This document shows positions 1 through 12,318 of a DNA stretch of 64,000 bases, one piece after another. The position numbers were made by a program, and so were the translations under genes. The notes under the pieces were generated by a model, which was not told where the DNA came from, searched no databases, and saw only the letters and a program-made list of their open reading frames with translations. Numbering within the stretch: the stretch's first letter is position 1; each line of letters opens with the position of its first letter. Origin of the DNA: Anastatus disparis (Eukaryota > Arthropoda > Insecta > Hymenoptera > Eupelmidae); contig JAFFSR010000374.1 of NCBI GenBank assembly GCA_017163975.1, positions 566,001 through 630,000 on the forward strand. The letters run 5' to 3'.

Positions 1-147
1 GGTTGCGCTCCAAAGCGTCACTTCGGTTGCGCTCCAAAACGTAACTTTGGTTGCGCTCCAAAGTGTCACTTCAGTTGCGCTCCAAACGTGACTTTAGTTG
101 CGCTCCAAAGCGTCACTTTGGTTGCGCTTTAAAAATACGTAACTTCA
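1..147. repeat. 24-bp tandem repeat, about 6 copies
   Basis: Six consecutive units begin with GGTTGCGCTCCAAA or a one-base variant and end in CACTT or AACTT. The period is 24 bp (23 and 27 in two units). The array is cut by the window start, so its full length is unknown. It lies just upstream of the Mutator-like fragment and could be a subterminal repeat of that element or an unrelated minisatellite. Confidence 0.85.
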
Positions 148-343
148 TAAATTTTGTGAAACATAAGTTTTAATCGATATAAAACCCAATTTAAAAATTT
201 ACAATAAATAGAGATCAAAGAAAATCATCTAAAGAATTATACTTGTGCGTATTTCAACGAATTATTATTAAAATTAATAAGTCAGCAAGAGACAAGATAA
301 GTCCTGGGACGGTAGACTGGTTCCCAACAAAAATAAATAATTT

Positions 344-1463
344 TTGTTAAGAACCAAGTGCGATGATGTCAAGAAAAAAAACAATATTTTAAATAATGAT
401 AATAATGAATCACAAATTAATGATAATACTAAAATAAAAAGTCACTCTGTTGAAAATAAATATGAAGAGGAATGTGGTATTTCTGAATCGAATAAAGATT
501 TCAATATACATCGTCAAATTGTTAATTTTGACCATATTTGGAGAGAATATCAAAAAAATTATCCAGATTGTGAAATGAAAAATATTCAGTTAGAAAAAAT
601 GACAAACGGTCGCGGCGGATTACAAACAAGATTTTATTTTCGATGTCAAGACTGCGAAAGAATTGTTTGTATTTTATTTGAAAATCCTGAGTGCAATAAT
701 ATTGATCTCGTTACAGCTACAGTATTAGGTGCACTCAAGTGTAACATAGGACATTCTCAATCTGAAGAATTTTTCGCATGCATAAATATAAAATATATTT
801 CAGATAAAACGTTCAAAACTAAACATGATATCTTGTATCATCAATTGTTAGATATATTGGGAGATAGCATGAAAAAAGCTGCAGGAGAAGAAGCTCGTTT
901 GGCCATAGAAGCTGGTGATGTTCATAAAAGTGGATTACCATTTATTACTGTAACCTTAGATGGCACATGGCTGAAAAGAACTTATGGCAGTAAATACGAT
1001 TCTTTATCAGGATGTGGTACAATAGTTGGTCAGCGAACTGGTAAACTTTTACATCTTGGTGTAAAAAATAAATTTTGCATGACGTGTGTCAAAGCAGAAA
1101 ATAGAGGGATACAACCAAAGCAGCATGAATGCTACAGGAATTTCGCTTCTGACATGCCTTCGACGCTAATAGAAAGTGGAGCCTTAATCGAAGGATTCAA
1201 AGAAAGCAGAGAACAACATGGCCTTATATATAGAAATTACATAGATGATGGTGATAGTAATTTCCAAAAAAAATTAATTGATGCTAAAGTATATGTTGAT
1301 ATAGGAGTTGTACCAAAAAAAAATTGAATGTACAAATCATCTCATACGCAACTCGTGTAAAAAGTTTAGAAGCGTTGCGGAAACTACACAAGTACGCGGC
1401 ACCAAACGAGTTCATGGCTTTGTTCGAAATGTTGTTCAAAAGAATCCCTTATTAAATAAGTGA
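344..1463 (+). pseudogene. Mutator-like transposase fragment, frameshifted
   Basis: A 327-codon open frame has no ATG near its 5' end; an in-frame stop lies just upstream, so it is probably an internal exon or a 5'-decayed copy. The segment around TLDGTWLKRTYGSKYDS, then GCGTIVGQRTGKLLHLG, a Cys-rich stretch (FCMTCVKAENRG) and a RNYIDDGDSNFQKKL-like stretch resemble the Mutator-like transposase domain common in insect genomes. The frame ends in a run of A near 1314-1325. Shifting by one base continues the same protein (IECTNHLIRNSCKKF) to a stop at 1461-1463, so a 1-nt indel has broken the gene. Family assignment is from recalled motifs only. Confidence 0.6.
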
Positions 1464-1545
1464 TGAGCCGCCATGTTGAAGCATCTAAAGATCTAATCAG
1501 GATTGGTCAATATAGAATAGGCGCCAAAATTTAAATTTTAAGAAG
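1442..1545 (+). repeat. Direct repeat, copy 1 (partner 2709-2815)
   Basis: About 100 bp, from the CCCTTATTAA stretch through GATTGGTCAATAT to a GCGCCAA stretch, recurs at 2709-2815 with scattered changes. The two copies flank the TTAA MITE at 1689-2662. Copy 2 translates as GHIEAAKALILIGQYEL and copy 1 as RHVEASKDLIRIGQYRI, so both derive from the same coding sequence. Confidence 0.65.
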
Positions 1546-1964
1546 TTTAGATTTTTAAAATAAATAAAAATTAATTTATAGGCATTGTTTCTTAGATATA
1601 ATAAAAGTAAATCAATTAGAATAGAATAAGAATATTTTATTTTGACTCAAGCAATATTATTCATGTATATAACCAATATATAGTTTAAGAGCAGGCCGGG
1701 TTTGCTGTCCTTGTCTAATTGAGATTTTTGTTATTTACTCAAGTATTAATCAGTGTATCTGCAAATTGAAGGTTAAGCGCAATAGATATTATTATTAAAA
1801 ATATTTATGCACAAGAAAAAAAAATCTACCGTTTTGTCTTTGAGAAAAGTAAGGAACGCGAAAATATTATAAACATAAACTTTCACTTCAGCGTTCCTTA
1901 CTTTTCTCAAAAATAAAGCGGTAGAATTCCTTCTTCTTGTGCATATATGTTCATAATAATAGTA

Positions 1965-2552
1965 CGAGGTCTGTCCCAAAAGTACCTGACCTACGTTCAT
2001 ATCCTCGCGCGGAAAGACTAAGGCGACCTCTGGAGGGTACAAGCGTCACTAGAAACTCCTAACTTTCTCGTCAGTAGCCTGAGATACCGATGAAAAGCCT
2101 TAGTTCCCGCGCAGCGTGTATTTGTTTACAACGATTTTTTTGCGTTCGTCGCAATTTGCTTATTGCTGAAAATAGTAGAACGACAATGCTCCAGCGCACG
2201 CATCAAACCTTGTGCAGCAGCATTTATTGAAACACAGTGTTGCGCAGCTCCGCCAGCCTTCATACAGTCCCGATATAGCCCCCTGCGACTTTTGACTGTT
2301 TCCTCGATTGGAAATGCCGCTTAAGGAACTTAGATTCGATAATAAACAGACTCTTGAAACTAATACGACAAATACACTAAAGGCGATTCCGAAGTCTGAC
2401 TTGCAAGAGTGCTTTAATAACTGGAAACATCAATATGAGCTTCTGTTCAATCAAATGGGGACTACTTTGAAGGATGACACCCCCCGGATGGCTAAGAATA
2501 AATCAAGCGCCGAGAAATCAAGGTAGGTCAGATACTTTTGGGACAGACCTCG
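1965..2552 (+). mobile_element. Internally deleted mariner element
   Basis: Inverted termini CGAGGTCTGTCCCAAAAGTA and its complement lie at 1965-1984 and 2533-2552, flanked by TA at 1963-1964 and 2553-2554. A full mariner is about 1.3 kb; this one is 588 bp and has lost most of the 5' and middle coding region. It interrupts the right arm of the enclosing MITE exactly at a TA, so it is the younger insertion. Confidence 0.9.
2260..2526 (+). pseudogene. Mariner transposase C-terminal fragment
   Basis: The plus-strand translation gives SYSPDIAPCDF, then an in-frame TGA, then LFPRLEMPLKELRFDN, and ends with IPKSDLQECFNNWKHQYE. This matches the mariner pattern in which YSPDLAPCDF holds the third catalytic Asp and the C-terminus carries an FxxWxxR-like stretch. 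It lacks the helix-turn-helix and the first catalytic residues and has a nonsense codon, so it is non-functional. Confidence 0.88.
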
Positions 2553-2666
2553 TATCTATTGCGCTCAACCTTTAATTTGAAGATACACCGATTTATACTT
2601 GAGTAAATGATAAAAAACTCAATTGTTACTCGGTCGGTATCAGGTTCTACTTCAGCCTGGTCTTAA

Positions 2667-2820
2667 TGATAAAATATATAACTATGAGCAAAAGCAAGGT
2701 GACTACCTTTCCCTTATTAAAAAAATGATGAGCGGCCATATTGAAGCAGCTAAAGCTTTAATTTTGATTGGTCAATATGAATTGGTCAATGAGCGCCAAG
2801 GTTTAAATTTAAATTTTTTT
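2667..2820 (+). pseudogene. Second Mutator-like gene remnant
   Basis: The open translation YNYEQKQGDYLSLIKKMMSG, followed by HIEAAKALILIGQYELVNE, is homologous to the tail of the fragment at 1442-1545. It has no start codon of its own. It may be a tandem duplicate of the Mutator-like gene or part of a second copy separated by the MITE insertion. No function should be assigned. Confidence 0.4.
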
Positions 2821-4308
2821 GAGATTATTTTATTAATGATAAAATATATAGATATTTATATATGAAAGCTTTGACGTTGGCTGAAAAAAATGAATATCTG
2901 CGCATTGCAAATGTTAAAAAACGAAAATCAGTGTATTGCAAGATTTGTTTCACGCAATCAAAGCGAAGACATTTTATTCGCAGATATCGTATGACATGTA
3001 AGTAAGTATTCGCGCGTATTGTGATCATATATTTTTCAAGACTTTAAAAAAATAAAAAAAAATATATCATTTTGTAAAAAATATTTAACATTTTTATAAG
3101 TGATTAAATTATATCTCTTGGTTTTTTTAATTTTAAATTGAAACAAAAGAAATGAATCAAGAGCATAAATCACCCCGGGTGCAGCTGAATGATAAAAAAA
3201 AATGGACCAGGACTCTGAATCACAGGTGCAGCTCTCTTCGGATAGTGTCTTAACCGAGCTGGTAGATAAGGATTCATCAGTGTAAGTTTGAAATTTTATT
3301 CTAAAAATCTTGCTTATCAAAGTAGTAGAAAATCGTATTTTTTTAAAATTCAATCTTGCTTATTAAAATAATAGAGAATCGTGTTTTTTTCAAATCTGAA
3401 AATCAATAGTACGTTTTTTTACATGATCTTTTTTTTTAGAATAAATTTTAGAATGCGTATACAGCGACGTTAAATAAATTTAAAAAAAATCTTTTTACGA
3501 CGCGTAAGTATTTTTGTTTTTAAATAAATTTTAAGGAATAATTATGTTTTTATGGAGAACTAATAGGGGATATAGATGAAATCTTCAGACCTCAAGAGGT
3601 TGGTCAAACAAAAAAATATCAATTATTTAAATTTGTATTGGCAACTGAGAGACTTAAAAAAGTTACTTGCCTCATTTGGCGCGTCGAATTGATACAAAAA
3701 TATCAGCCTGAAATCACATTACATAGAGTAAGTATATTTCTATATTTACCTTGATTGTAATTTTACATATTAAGAATTGTTAATTCAAAAATTTTAATAT
3801 CTATTTTTTTACAATATACTTTTTAGATCCTGCACGTTGATGGGGCCTACTGCAAGGCTACTATTTTAACCGCATCCAAAATAGCATAAAATTTTGTACT
3901 ATTTGAATTAATAATTCAAAAAACTACCATTGTAGAATATTTAGGGATTTATGACCAAAAAGTGCTGCAAGAATCTAAGCCTGTTTCTGCAAGTTTTGAT
4001 AACATTAATCACATGGATGGCTTAATTGGTAAGATTTATAAAATTTTTAATTTCAAAAAATGATAACCCTGGTAGGAATGTTAACCGACTTTTAGCGATC
4101 AGTTCGTCAAATCGCGACTACTTGGCCAACAGTTTAACCAACTTTTGCTAAAAAATTACTGCTAATTTTGTCAAAAAAGATGGGTTTGTTTGCCAACGGT
4201 TAGCCCAAGCGTTGGTTAATAATTTAGTAAGCCAACAGATCCTTAATTTTTCAAAAAATTACTCTTCGTGGCCTCGAAAAAGTGAGAATTACCGGGTAAT
4301 GGCACAAA

Positions 4309-4346
<38 letters not shown>

Positions 4347-4349
<3 letters not shown>

Positions 4350-5069
4350 CCTGATTCCATTCAGATTCATGCAGGCCGTCACTAATCGAATTTTTTTTTT
4401 CTTTTAAGTAATGAAAATACCTTCCATTATGTATATAAAGATAAATTTTACCTCGTAGAACGCTCAAAAAAAATTTTTTTTTTACTACAGCAATTTTAGT
4501 GTTGGATGTAAAAACGAAAATTCAAAAATTAAAAATGAACCTCTACTTTTAAATGACTATAGCTCCGTCAATTTTTAACCTTTTCGGGCGTTCTTTTAAC
4601 AAAAGTGTGCGGAATTCTGTCTAGTTTTAAATGCAATCTCGATTTTTGTAATACAATTTGATCTCACTGAGTTATTTACGAAAAAACGAGAAAAAGCGAT
4701 TTTTTTCAAACACGATTTTCTCAAAAACTATATTTTTTTTTTTTAATTTTTATATAATTTTATACATGAAAAATACAAACATTTAGGGTAGGTGAGAATA
4801 TGCGATTTTGCCTTGTTTTTTTTAAACAGATTTTTAAACGTTTTTTTTATATTTTCAAGTTTAAAACGTTGATACCATGGTGCATCGTACTATTTTTCTT
4901 ACTTCACGTGTTCTTACAACTATTTTTATGCTTTTATTTATTAATATATCAAAAATATCAACAATAATCTTTAAAATAAATCCCGGATCGAATATTTTGA
5001 TCAATTAGAACCAAAGTTATGACAATTTAAAGTTAAAAAAAAAATGCTGAAACTTTAAATAAATATGAT
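4347..5069. repeat. Long inverted repeat, left arm
   Basis: Reverse complement of 7613-8335. Shared landmarks are a GCAGGCCGTCACT-like stretch at the outer end, GAACCTCTACTTTTAAATGA, CTCACTGAGTTATTT-like words and CTGAAACTTTAAATAAATAT at the inner end. It is A/T-homopolymer rich and has no coding potential. Confidence 0.85.
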
Positions 5070-5389
5070 ATTTACATTGAGGAATCGCGATTTTCGTTAA
5101 AGATTAAAATCTGAAGATATAAATTTTTTAATTTGAAAAAAAAGTTATTTTGATGAGAGAATACATAACCATTTATCCTCTTTTTATGGTACATTATCAT
5201 AATAAAAATTTTTTTTGTTGAAGAATATAATTTTTTTTGCGATTATTCGGTCTTTGCATTCTCATCAACGACTTGACGCGTTTAAAAATATAAGAAAAGG
5301 AAGATAAAAAATAAAGTTGTTTAAGAAAAATTATTTTTTTCGATCTGTCATTGAACAGAATATCAATAATGGCATAACTGATTGTTAAA

Positions 5390-7307
5390 ATGAAGTGCAA
5401 GGATTTAAAAGAAAGGCACAAAAAAGTTGTTTATGATTGCTCCAAAAGTCCGCTTAGAGAATTAGGTGATCTAACGGAGTCTTTGAAGCGCTTGTATCCA
5501 GATATTTCTTTCTCTAGAGAAGATGAAGTATGCCCTTCGTGTTACAGAACATTATTAGATGAAGTGAAAAATGCGCCTATTTTATCGACTTCAAGCAGTC
5601 AACAATCTTCGGAAGATTTTATTCATAGTGAGGTTGTGGTAGAACAGCTCAACGAGACTTCAAGTAATTTGAAATTAAACATTTCATCAATTAAAATGCC
5701 TCAAAGTATCAATATCAAGATGCGAGAATCTTATGCTCTCCGAAAAAGAAAACAAATAAACGATGCATTTGATTCGCAAATAGCAAGTAAAATGATGAAA
5801 GTTTACGATATAACGGATTTGCCCGCATTGAATGAAAATAATGAATGTAAAACAAATGATAAATGGCTTGAGAATATTAAAATTGCATTAGATAATTGTT
5901 CAAATTTTCTTGAGAAAGTGCGATTGTTGAGTATTATACCAAGTGATATTTCCAAAGATTATTTATTATCAGTTTTACCAAATGTAACTATTTATATGAT
6001 TGATCAAGCACGATCATTGGTAAATAATAAAAAAATTTACAAGCAGTCTGAGAACTATTAGGGCCATTCTTTGGATAGTGAAATTGTAATGAAAGTAAAG
6101 GATTATTATCTGAACGATGATTTTAATTGTTCTCGTCAAAGTGCAAATAAAATCGACACAGTATCTATCAAAGAAAATGGTATAAAAACTAAAAAAGTCA
6201 ATCGCTTTCTTACGCGAAGTATAAAAGAAATATATCAATTATTTAAAGACGAAATTCCTGAAATGAAAACAAAAATTTGTTAATCAACATTCTACGCTTT
6301 AAGACCGAAATGGGTTATACCACATCCACCCACCGATTCGTGTCTTTGCGTTTACTGCGAGAATCTTAAACTTATGTTAGATGCTTTGAATAATTATAAA
6401 AAAGAGAATAAACAAGACATTGCAGATTTAGAATTGAAAATATGTTCTTCACTATTTTGTTCAAAAGATGATATGAAATGTGTACTAAGAGAATGTAAAG
6501 AATGTCCCATTAGAGATTATATTGATTCACAAGTAATTTCTTTGACAGAAGAAGATTTATATGAAGAAATAATTTATGGTGTTTGGGAAAAAATAAAATT
6601 TACTGAATAAAACTAGCACAATTGAAACTTTCTTAATAGAGTTAAGAGAGCGCGCTCTCACTGTAAGAGCTCATAAATTGGTCAAAGTAATTCAACGTAT
6701 GGCAATTAAAGAGGTTAAACTTTTAGCGAAAAATAATGACTTCCAATTAGTTATTCATGTCGATTTTGCAGAAAATAGGACAGTTCTGCTTCAAAATGAA
6801 ATTCAAAGCTATCATTGGAGTAAAAACCAAATATCAATATTTAAGTCGGTATGCTATTTTGAAAATGATAAAACAGTCAGTTATGTCACCGTCTCTGACG
6901 ATATTAAACATGATTTGTCTCATGCCCTAATAACTATAAATTTAATTATCGATAACTTAAAACAAAAACATATTGCGCAAGATCTTGATGAAATCATAAC
7001 AATTTCCGATGGAGCCGCCAGTCATTTTAAACATAGATATCAATTCTATGAGCTTCAAAACTCAAAAGTAAACAGAAAATGGCTTTTTTCTGCAACAGGT
7101 CATGGTGAAGGCGCTTGTGACAGTATTGGTGGTTTGGTTAAACATTATGCTACCACGCATAATCTGTCCAAGAAGAGTGCAGATTTTATTAGAAACGCTG
7201 AAAATTTCGCCACTTACGTATCAAAATATACTCCGTCGATTAATATTCTTGTTATCCGCAAGGATGAGTTAGAAATTTTTCGAGTGACAAAAAAAATGGA
7301 ATGGTGA
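5390..7307 (+). pseudogene. DDE-type transposase of the 4.5-kb element, broken
   Basis: The reading starts at a genuine ATG (5390) with MKCKDLKERHKKVVYDCSKS and a CPSCYRTL zinc-like pair. The same frame continues through two nonsense codons (TAG 6059-6061, TAA 6281-6283) via HPPTDSCLCVYCENLK to 6610. A frameshift leads into 6678-7307, which carries VIHVDFAENRT, ITISDGAASHFKHRYQFYEL and ATGHGEGACDSIGG. The Asp in VDFAEN and the Asp in SDGAA are probable catalytic residues. I recall this pattern from a transposase family widespread in insects and possibly related to Sola, but cannot confirm it. Three disabling changes make it inactive. Confidence 0.7.
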
Positions 7308-7612
7308 GGAAATGCAAAAGAAATTAAAGGTATTCAAAAGATTCACTGTTGTTAAAGTGAACGAAACCAAATCTACACTGCCAAAACTTCAAGACATGAG
7401 TGGCAAGAAGTAAATTGAAAGGTTTTATTCAAATTCGGATTTTTTTATTCACATTAGTTCTCAATTCATTAGTGTTCTTTCTTAATTGTATCGCATATTA
7501 TTTGTTCATTGAAAATGACCAAATAATATATTTTAGTATTTAAAAAACTCACCTTTTCAAAATTCAAATTAAAAATTCAAAATTCAAAATTCAAAATTCA
7601 AAATTTAAAATA

Positions 7613-8335
7613 AATATATTTATTTAAAGTTTCAGCATTTTTTTTTAAACTTTAAATCGTCATAACTTTGGTTCTAATTGATCAAAATATTCGATCCGGG
7701 GTTTATTTTAAAGATTATTGTTGATATTTTCGATATATTAATAAATAAAAGCATAAAAATAGTTGTAAGAACACGTGAAGTAAGAAAAATAGTACGATGC
7801 GCCATGGTATCAATGTTTTAAACTTGAAAATATAAAAAAAAACGTTTAAAAATCTGTTTAAAAAAAACAAGGCAAAATCGCATATTCTCACCTACCCTAA
7901 ATGTTTGTATTTTTCATGTATAAAATTATATAAAAATTAAAAAAAAAAAAATATAGTTTTTGAGAAAATCGTGTTTGAAAAAAATCGCTTTTTCTCGTTT
8001 TTTCGTAAATAACTCAGTGAGATCGAATTGTATTACAAAAATCGAGATTGCATTTAAAACTAGACCAAATTTCGCACACTTTCGTTAAAAGAACGCCTAA
8101 AAAGGTTAAAAATTGACGGAGCTATAGTCATTTAAAAGTAGAGGTTCATTTTCAATTTTTGAATTTTCGTTTTTACATCCAACACTAAAATTGCTGTAGT
8201 AAAAAAAAAAAAAAAATTTGAGCGTTCTACGAGGTAAATTTTATCTTTATATACATAATAGAAGGTATTTTTATTACTTAGAAGAAAAAAAAATTCGTTC
8301 AGTGACGGCCTGCATGAATCTTAATGGAATCAGCC
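7613..8335. repeat. Long inverted repeat, right arm
   Basis: Partner of 4347-5069, separated from it by the transposase region. The outer end runs into the subterminal AACCGTTGGCTAA words and the CTACCAGGG terminus. Confidence 0.85.
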
Positions 8336-9373
8336 ATATATATATGCCAAGTGTCAGTAAAACTATAGAAGAAGAAGACAAGATATCCATCAGCACGTGC
8401 ATATTGACATAACCTCCCAAATTTTGTATTTCATTCCTTCGACCAACCGTTGGTTAACCGTTGGCTAATTCTTCTTCTAACCGTTGGCTAAACGTATAGC
8501 CCAAGAATTACTTAACCAACCATTTCTATTGGCTTATTTTCTACCAGGGAAATTAAAAAAAAATTATTATCATAATATTTCATTTCTTATTTTCAGTTAT
8601 TTAAGGATTTATAAAAATGAAATTCGTCACTATGACCAATCGATTTGATAGCGCTACTTATGGATGCGGGGCAATCACAGACGGTTTACGGAAAATCAAC
8701 GTCAATGTCACCAATTTTTTGGCACTAAATTTTGAAAAAGGGACGCCTGTTATTGTAACTGGCCAGATCAATGATAAAAGTAAGAATTTATTTCATTTAT
8801 TTTTATACACGGGCATTTCTGCCTTTTTACACTTAGTTATTTATTGTTTTTATTTTATTTAACGTTGCTGCATTTATGCTATTTAACATCGCTGTCATTA
8901 TGTTATTTAAAGTTGCTGTATATATGCTATGATTCTACTGCTAATTTACGATGGAATTTTATTTATTGTATCAGTATATATTATATGCTAATACAATATT
9001 TTAATGTTATCATATTAATATTTTTTTACAAATTAAATCTTTTTATTAAAGCTTTGTTCTTTTTTGAAAATATTTTTCATTGAAAAAAATAAAAATAATT
9101 TCTAAATTATTTTCGTTGTCAGAAGCATGATAGTTTTTCTGATCACATTAAAGTGATTATAACTTTCATGTAATGATTTACAACACTTGTTCATCTTCCA
9201 AGATGTAGAGGTATTTTAATTAATAAAATTATTTTTTTGTAGGTGGTTTTATTTCAATCACTTACAAAGACAGTAGTCAAATTATACTGGACTCTGAGGT
9301 TAAGGACAAAATGGCATCTAATGTCTTGATGTGTGGAGTAAGAACTTTGAAAAGACAACGCGCTGTTAAGTAA

Positions 9374-10141
9374 AGCATTTCATTTTTTTTTAATTACTCA
9401 ATCAACTGTTTTCAATTTAAATTTAGAATATTATAAAAAAATAATATGTTATATAATTTAAAATGTATTTTATGTTTTACTCAATGTTTTATTTTCCTTA
9501 AAATATGTTTTTTACTGTGTAAAAATACAATTTCATGAATGAAAAATGTTTAGTAAAAATAAAATGTTTGAAAAAATAAAATGTTTGAAAAAATAAAATG
9601 TCTAATAAAAATAAAATGTTTAATAAAAACAACCAACAATTTTAATTTTACTTTAATTTTAATTTTATAAAGATAAAAAATGAATGTTTCTTTTTATTGC
9701 ATATTTTTACCTGTTATACACGTCACATATTTCATTTTAGATAGATAGATATCTATTTATTTGTATCAATATACAAAAAGGCGTGTAATACAGTGTGTAA
9801 ATATTGCACTTATAGTTATCACAGTTATCGATTAACTAATCCTAATAATACTGAATAAGTAAGTCACTATAAAAAATGATATCACAGATTAATACAAAAA
9901 AATTATAAAAACAAAATTATTTAGAGAATAAAATATACATGCAATACTTTAATAAATTTTAAAAAAACAGTCATTTCATATCTATTAGTCATAATGTATA
10001 ATTTACGAAGATATAAAAATAAAATAATACAAAGCGTATGCAAAAGCATAAGATGCAGTCAATACAATAAAATCGAATAAAATCATTCACTTACTAGCCA
10101 TATAGCCATCAGCCACACAATAAATACATTCATACCTTAAG

Positions 10142-10208
<67 letters not shown>

Positions 10209-11936
10209 AATATTACAAAAAATAAATTAACATATAAATTAATTGTATAAATATTAATTGAGCAAGTACCTTCTCAGTGTAGCTTTAAACCTGCTGAGAG
10301 ATGGAAGATGTTTTATCTCAGCAGGCAAGGAGTTCCAAATTTACTAAGTTCCAATATTTTACTAAAAATAATAACAATAACAATAATAATTACAGTTTTT
10401 AATAATTGTTTTTTTTATAATCTATGAGATTTCCAATTTTCAGTTTAAACTAATGAAATTGATTGAATATATATTTATTAATTGACCTTCGAAAATTATT
10501 CAATTTTATTCAAACATCAAATGATTGTTAAACGTGTGTATTTTTTGTTATTCACATTTAAGTATTTCAAATAATAAGATGTATAAAAAATATATAGTAA
10601 ACTATAATAATATTTAAGTACTGCTTATTATTTTCTACGATGATACTATAAGAAAAAGAAAAATTCAGTAAAGTATCATAAACAAAATTTATTTCATATT
10701 TGAATCGGTGCATGCAAAAAGGACGTAAAATCCATGCAAATAATTAAAATATACTTGATTTAATAAATAAAGACGTTCACTACGTAGTTTTACTTATTAT
10801 TAACAAGCAGATGTCACGTGTAATATTTAATTTTCTATGTAAAAATTATAATGTTTGTTTGCACTAAACTTTATCTTTTAAATAAAAAGCCTAATCATTT
10901 AGCGTATTTAAGATTACTAAATACAATATTTAATAAACTATTTGATTAGTTTTTTTCTCATAAATGAAGAATTGAAAATAATGAATTGGATAATTATTGC
11001 TTCTTCCTAAAAAATATAATTATAACATGTTTCTACAACTCTAAATATTATTAATACAATGCTTTTTTTAGGAGGAAGCAAAATTTTTCGAGAAAATATA
11101 CTATAAATATTTAAATTTAGATTTTATTTATATATTATTTTAATGTTTATCATACTGTTACAATACATTTGTTCAAACGAAGATTAATAATTTTTTTTTT
11201 CAGGTTATCCATTTAATAAAAAAAAATTCCAACAGCTATGAAAAGTAGTAGCAGAATCATGTAAAATCGTGTACTTATTTTATTTTATTTTCAATTTAAA
11301 AAATGCATATAATGTTATTGTGTTTTTATTGTATTTTTGTGTTACATGGTATATTTCTTGTGAAATTTAAAGAAATTATATGTATGTATATTATCACATT
11401 CACTATTTTGATTAAAAAACTTTACCGAACACTTAACATTATCTAACGAAATAAAACCTAAAAACGAAATTTTACTTTAAATCGAAATTGAACCTAATAG
11501 CTACATTCAACCTGTAACGGCTCATATTAATTATTTATAAAATACTTTAATTTAATACAAATAGGTCATAAGAATGACTACATTATTAAAAGTCAGAATA
11601 ATTTGAAAAATAATAAATTTAAATTACGGCATCCAGATTACCGATCTAGGCCGGTAATGAAGATAACTCTAAATATATATATATATATATATATAGATAT
11701 AAGAAAATGAATAGAGAAATGGAATGTTCTATTTGTTTTAATAAAAAATATTATTAATCTCTGATTGTTAATATAATAAACGTAATTTGTTAATATCGTT
11801 GTCTAAACAGAAATAGAACATTTCATTTCTATAATATATATAAAAAAAGACTATTATGTTTAAAATTTAAAGATAGAAATTGAAATAGAAAAAATCAACT
11901 TTTTTGGTTTAAATAATAAACAAAATGAGTAATAAA
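9374..11936. other. AT-rich non-coding stretch
   Basis: No open frame with protein-like composition is seen. It contains four near-tandem AAATAAAATGTTT units around 9555-9630, an (AT)n microsatellite at 10143-10206 and a short (TA)n at 11674-11694. Confidence 0.6.
10143..10206. repeat. (AT)n microsatellite
   Basis: About 32 uninterrupted TA dinucleotides. Confidence 0.97.
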
Positions 11937-11940
11937 TTAA

Positions 11941-12318
11941 GAGGAGGTCGAGTATTTTTGTCCTTTTCTAATCAAAGAATTGATTTTTTTACAAAAATTA
12001 ATAATTTTAGCAGTAAATGAAGAGAAAGCCGCATCTCGTATAAAAAAAACAAAATTTTCATTGATGAGAAAGAATTAATTTTATCGCTTTGTTTTCAAGA
12101 AAACCTTGAAAAACTTTAAACATAGAGGTAGGGTAAACAATTTGGTTTTTCAAGCTTTTTTTGAAAACGAAGCAATAAAATCAAGTGTTTCTTATCAAAG
12201 AAAATTTTGCTTTTTTTGATACGAGATGCGGCTTTCTTTTCATTTTTTGCTAAAGTTATTAGTTTTTGCTAAAAATTAATTTTTTGATTAGAAAAGGACG
12301 GAGATACGTGACCTCCTC
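11941..12318. mobile_element. TTAA-flanked fold-back MITE (same family as 55893-56273)
   Basis: TTAA occurs at 11937-11940 and 12319-12322. The termini are GAGGAGGTC and GACCTCCTC. The arms fold back for most of the 378 bp. Internal landmarks AAGCCGCATCTCGTAT and TTTTCAAGAAAACCTTGAAA are shared with 55893-56273. TTAA duplication suggests mobilisation by a piggyBac-type transposase (inference). Confidence 0.88.

Larger units (their letters stand above)
1689..2662. mobile_element. TTAA-flanked fold-back MITE carrying a nested mariner
   Basis: TTAA at 1685-1688 and 2663-2666 bounds the element. The left end begins GAGCAGGCCGGGTTTGC and is followed by TCCTTGTCTAAT. The left arm (1712-1860) is complementary to the right arm (1890-1962 plus 2555-2625), so without the 590-bp mariner insertion it is a 384-bp hairpin. 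The right terminus is more diverged than the left. Its ends resemble those of the MITEs at 11941, 18841 and 55893. Confidence 0.75.
4067..8549 (+). mobile_element. 4.5-kb DNA transposon with long inverted repeats
   Basis: The termini are CCCTGGTAG at 4067 and CTACCAGGG ending at 8549. Subterminal regions on both sides carry several copies of AACCGTTGGCTAA-like words in both orientations. Inside, a long inverted repeat of about 730 bp pairs 4347-5069 with 7613-8335 with few mismatches. The middle encodes a broken transposase. No convincing target-site duplication is visible. The element sits in an intron of the OB-fold-like gene. Superfamily is uncertain (see the transposase entry). Confidence 0.75.
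2862..9373 (+). pseudogene. Broken multi-exon gene, OB-fold-like product
   Basis: Plausible exons are 2862-2997 (ATG start, CKIC pair, ends at GTAAGT), 3152-3281 (frameshift in an A run), about 3560-3727 (contains ELIGDIDEIFRPQEVG and ends at GTAAGT), 3837-4029 (LHVDGAYCKATIL, one in-frame TAA, then TIVEYLGIYDQKVL), about 8606-8779 (contains FDSATYGCGAITDGLRKI and ends at GTAAGA) and 9243-9373 (ISITYKDSSQIILDSEV, then a stop). The 8779/9243 junction keeps the frame. The alternating beta pattern and the FKFVLATERLKKVTCLIW stretch suggest a single-strand DNA-binding OB fold (RPA-like), but that is inference; I do not recognise the gene. At least one frameshift and one nonsense codon argue for a pseudogene or a transposon-borne gene. 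The intron after 4029 contains the 4.5-kb element 4067-8549. Confidence 0.45.

Noticed and set aside
1..147. CRISPR-like array
   Set aside because: Units are contiguous without unique spacers, and the DNA is eukaryotic.
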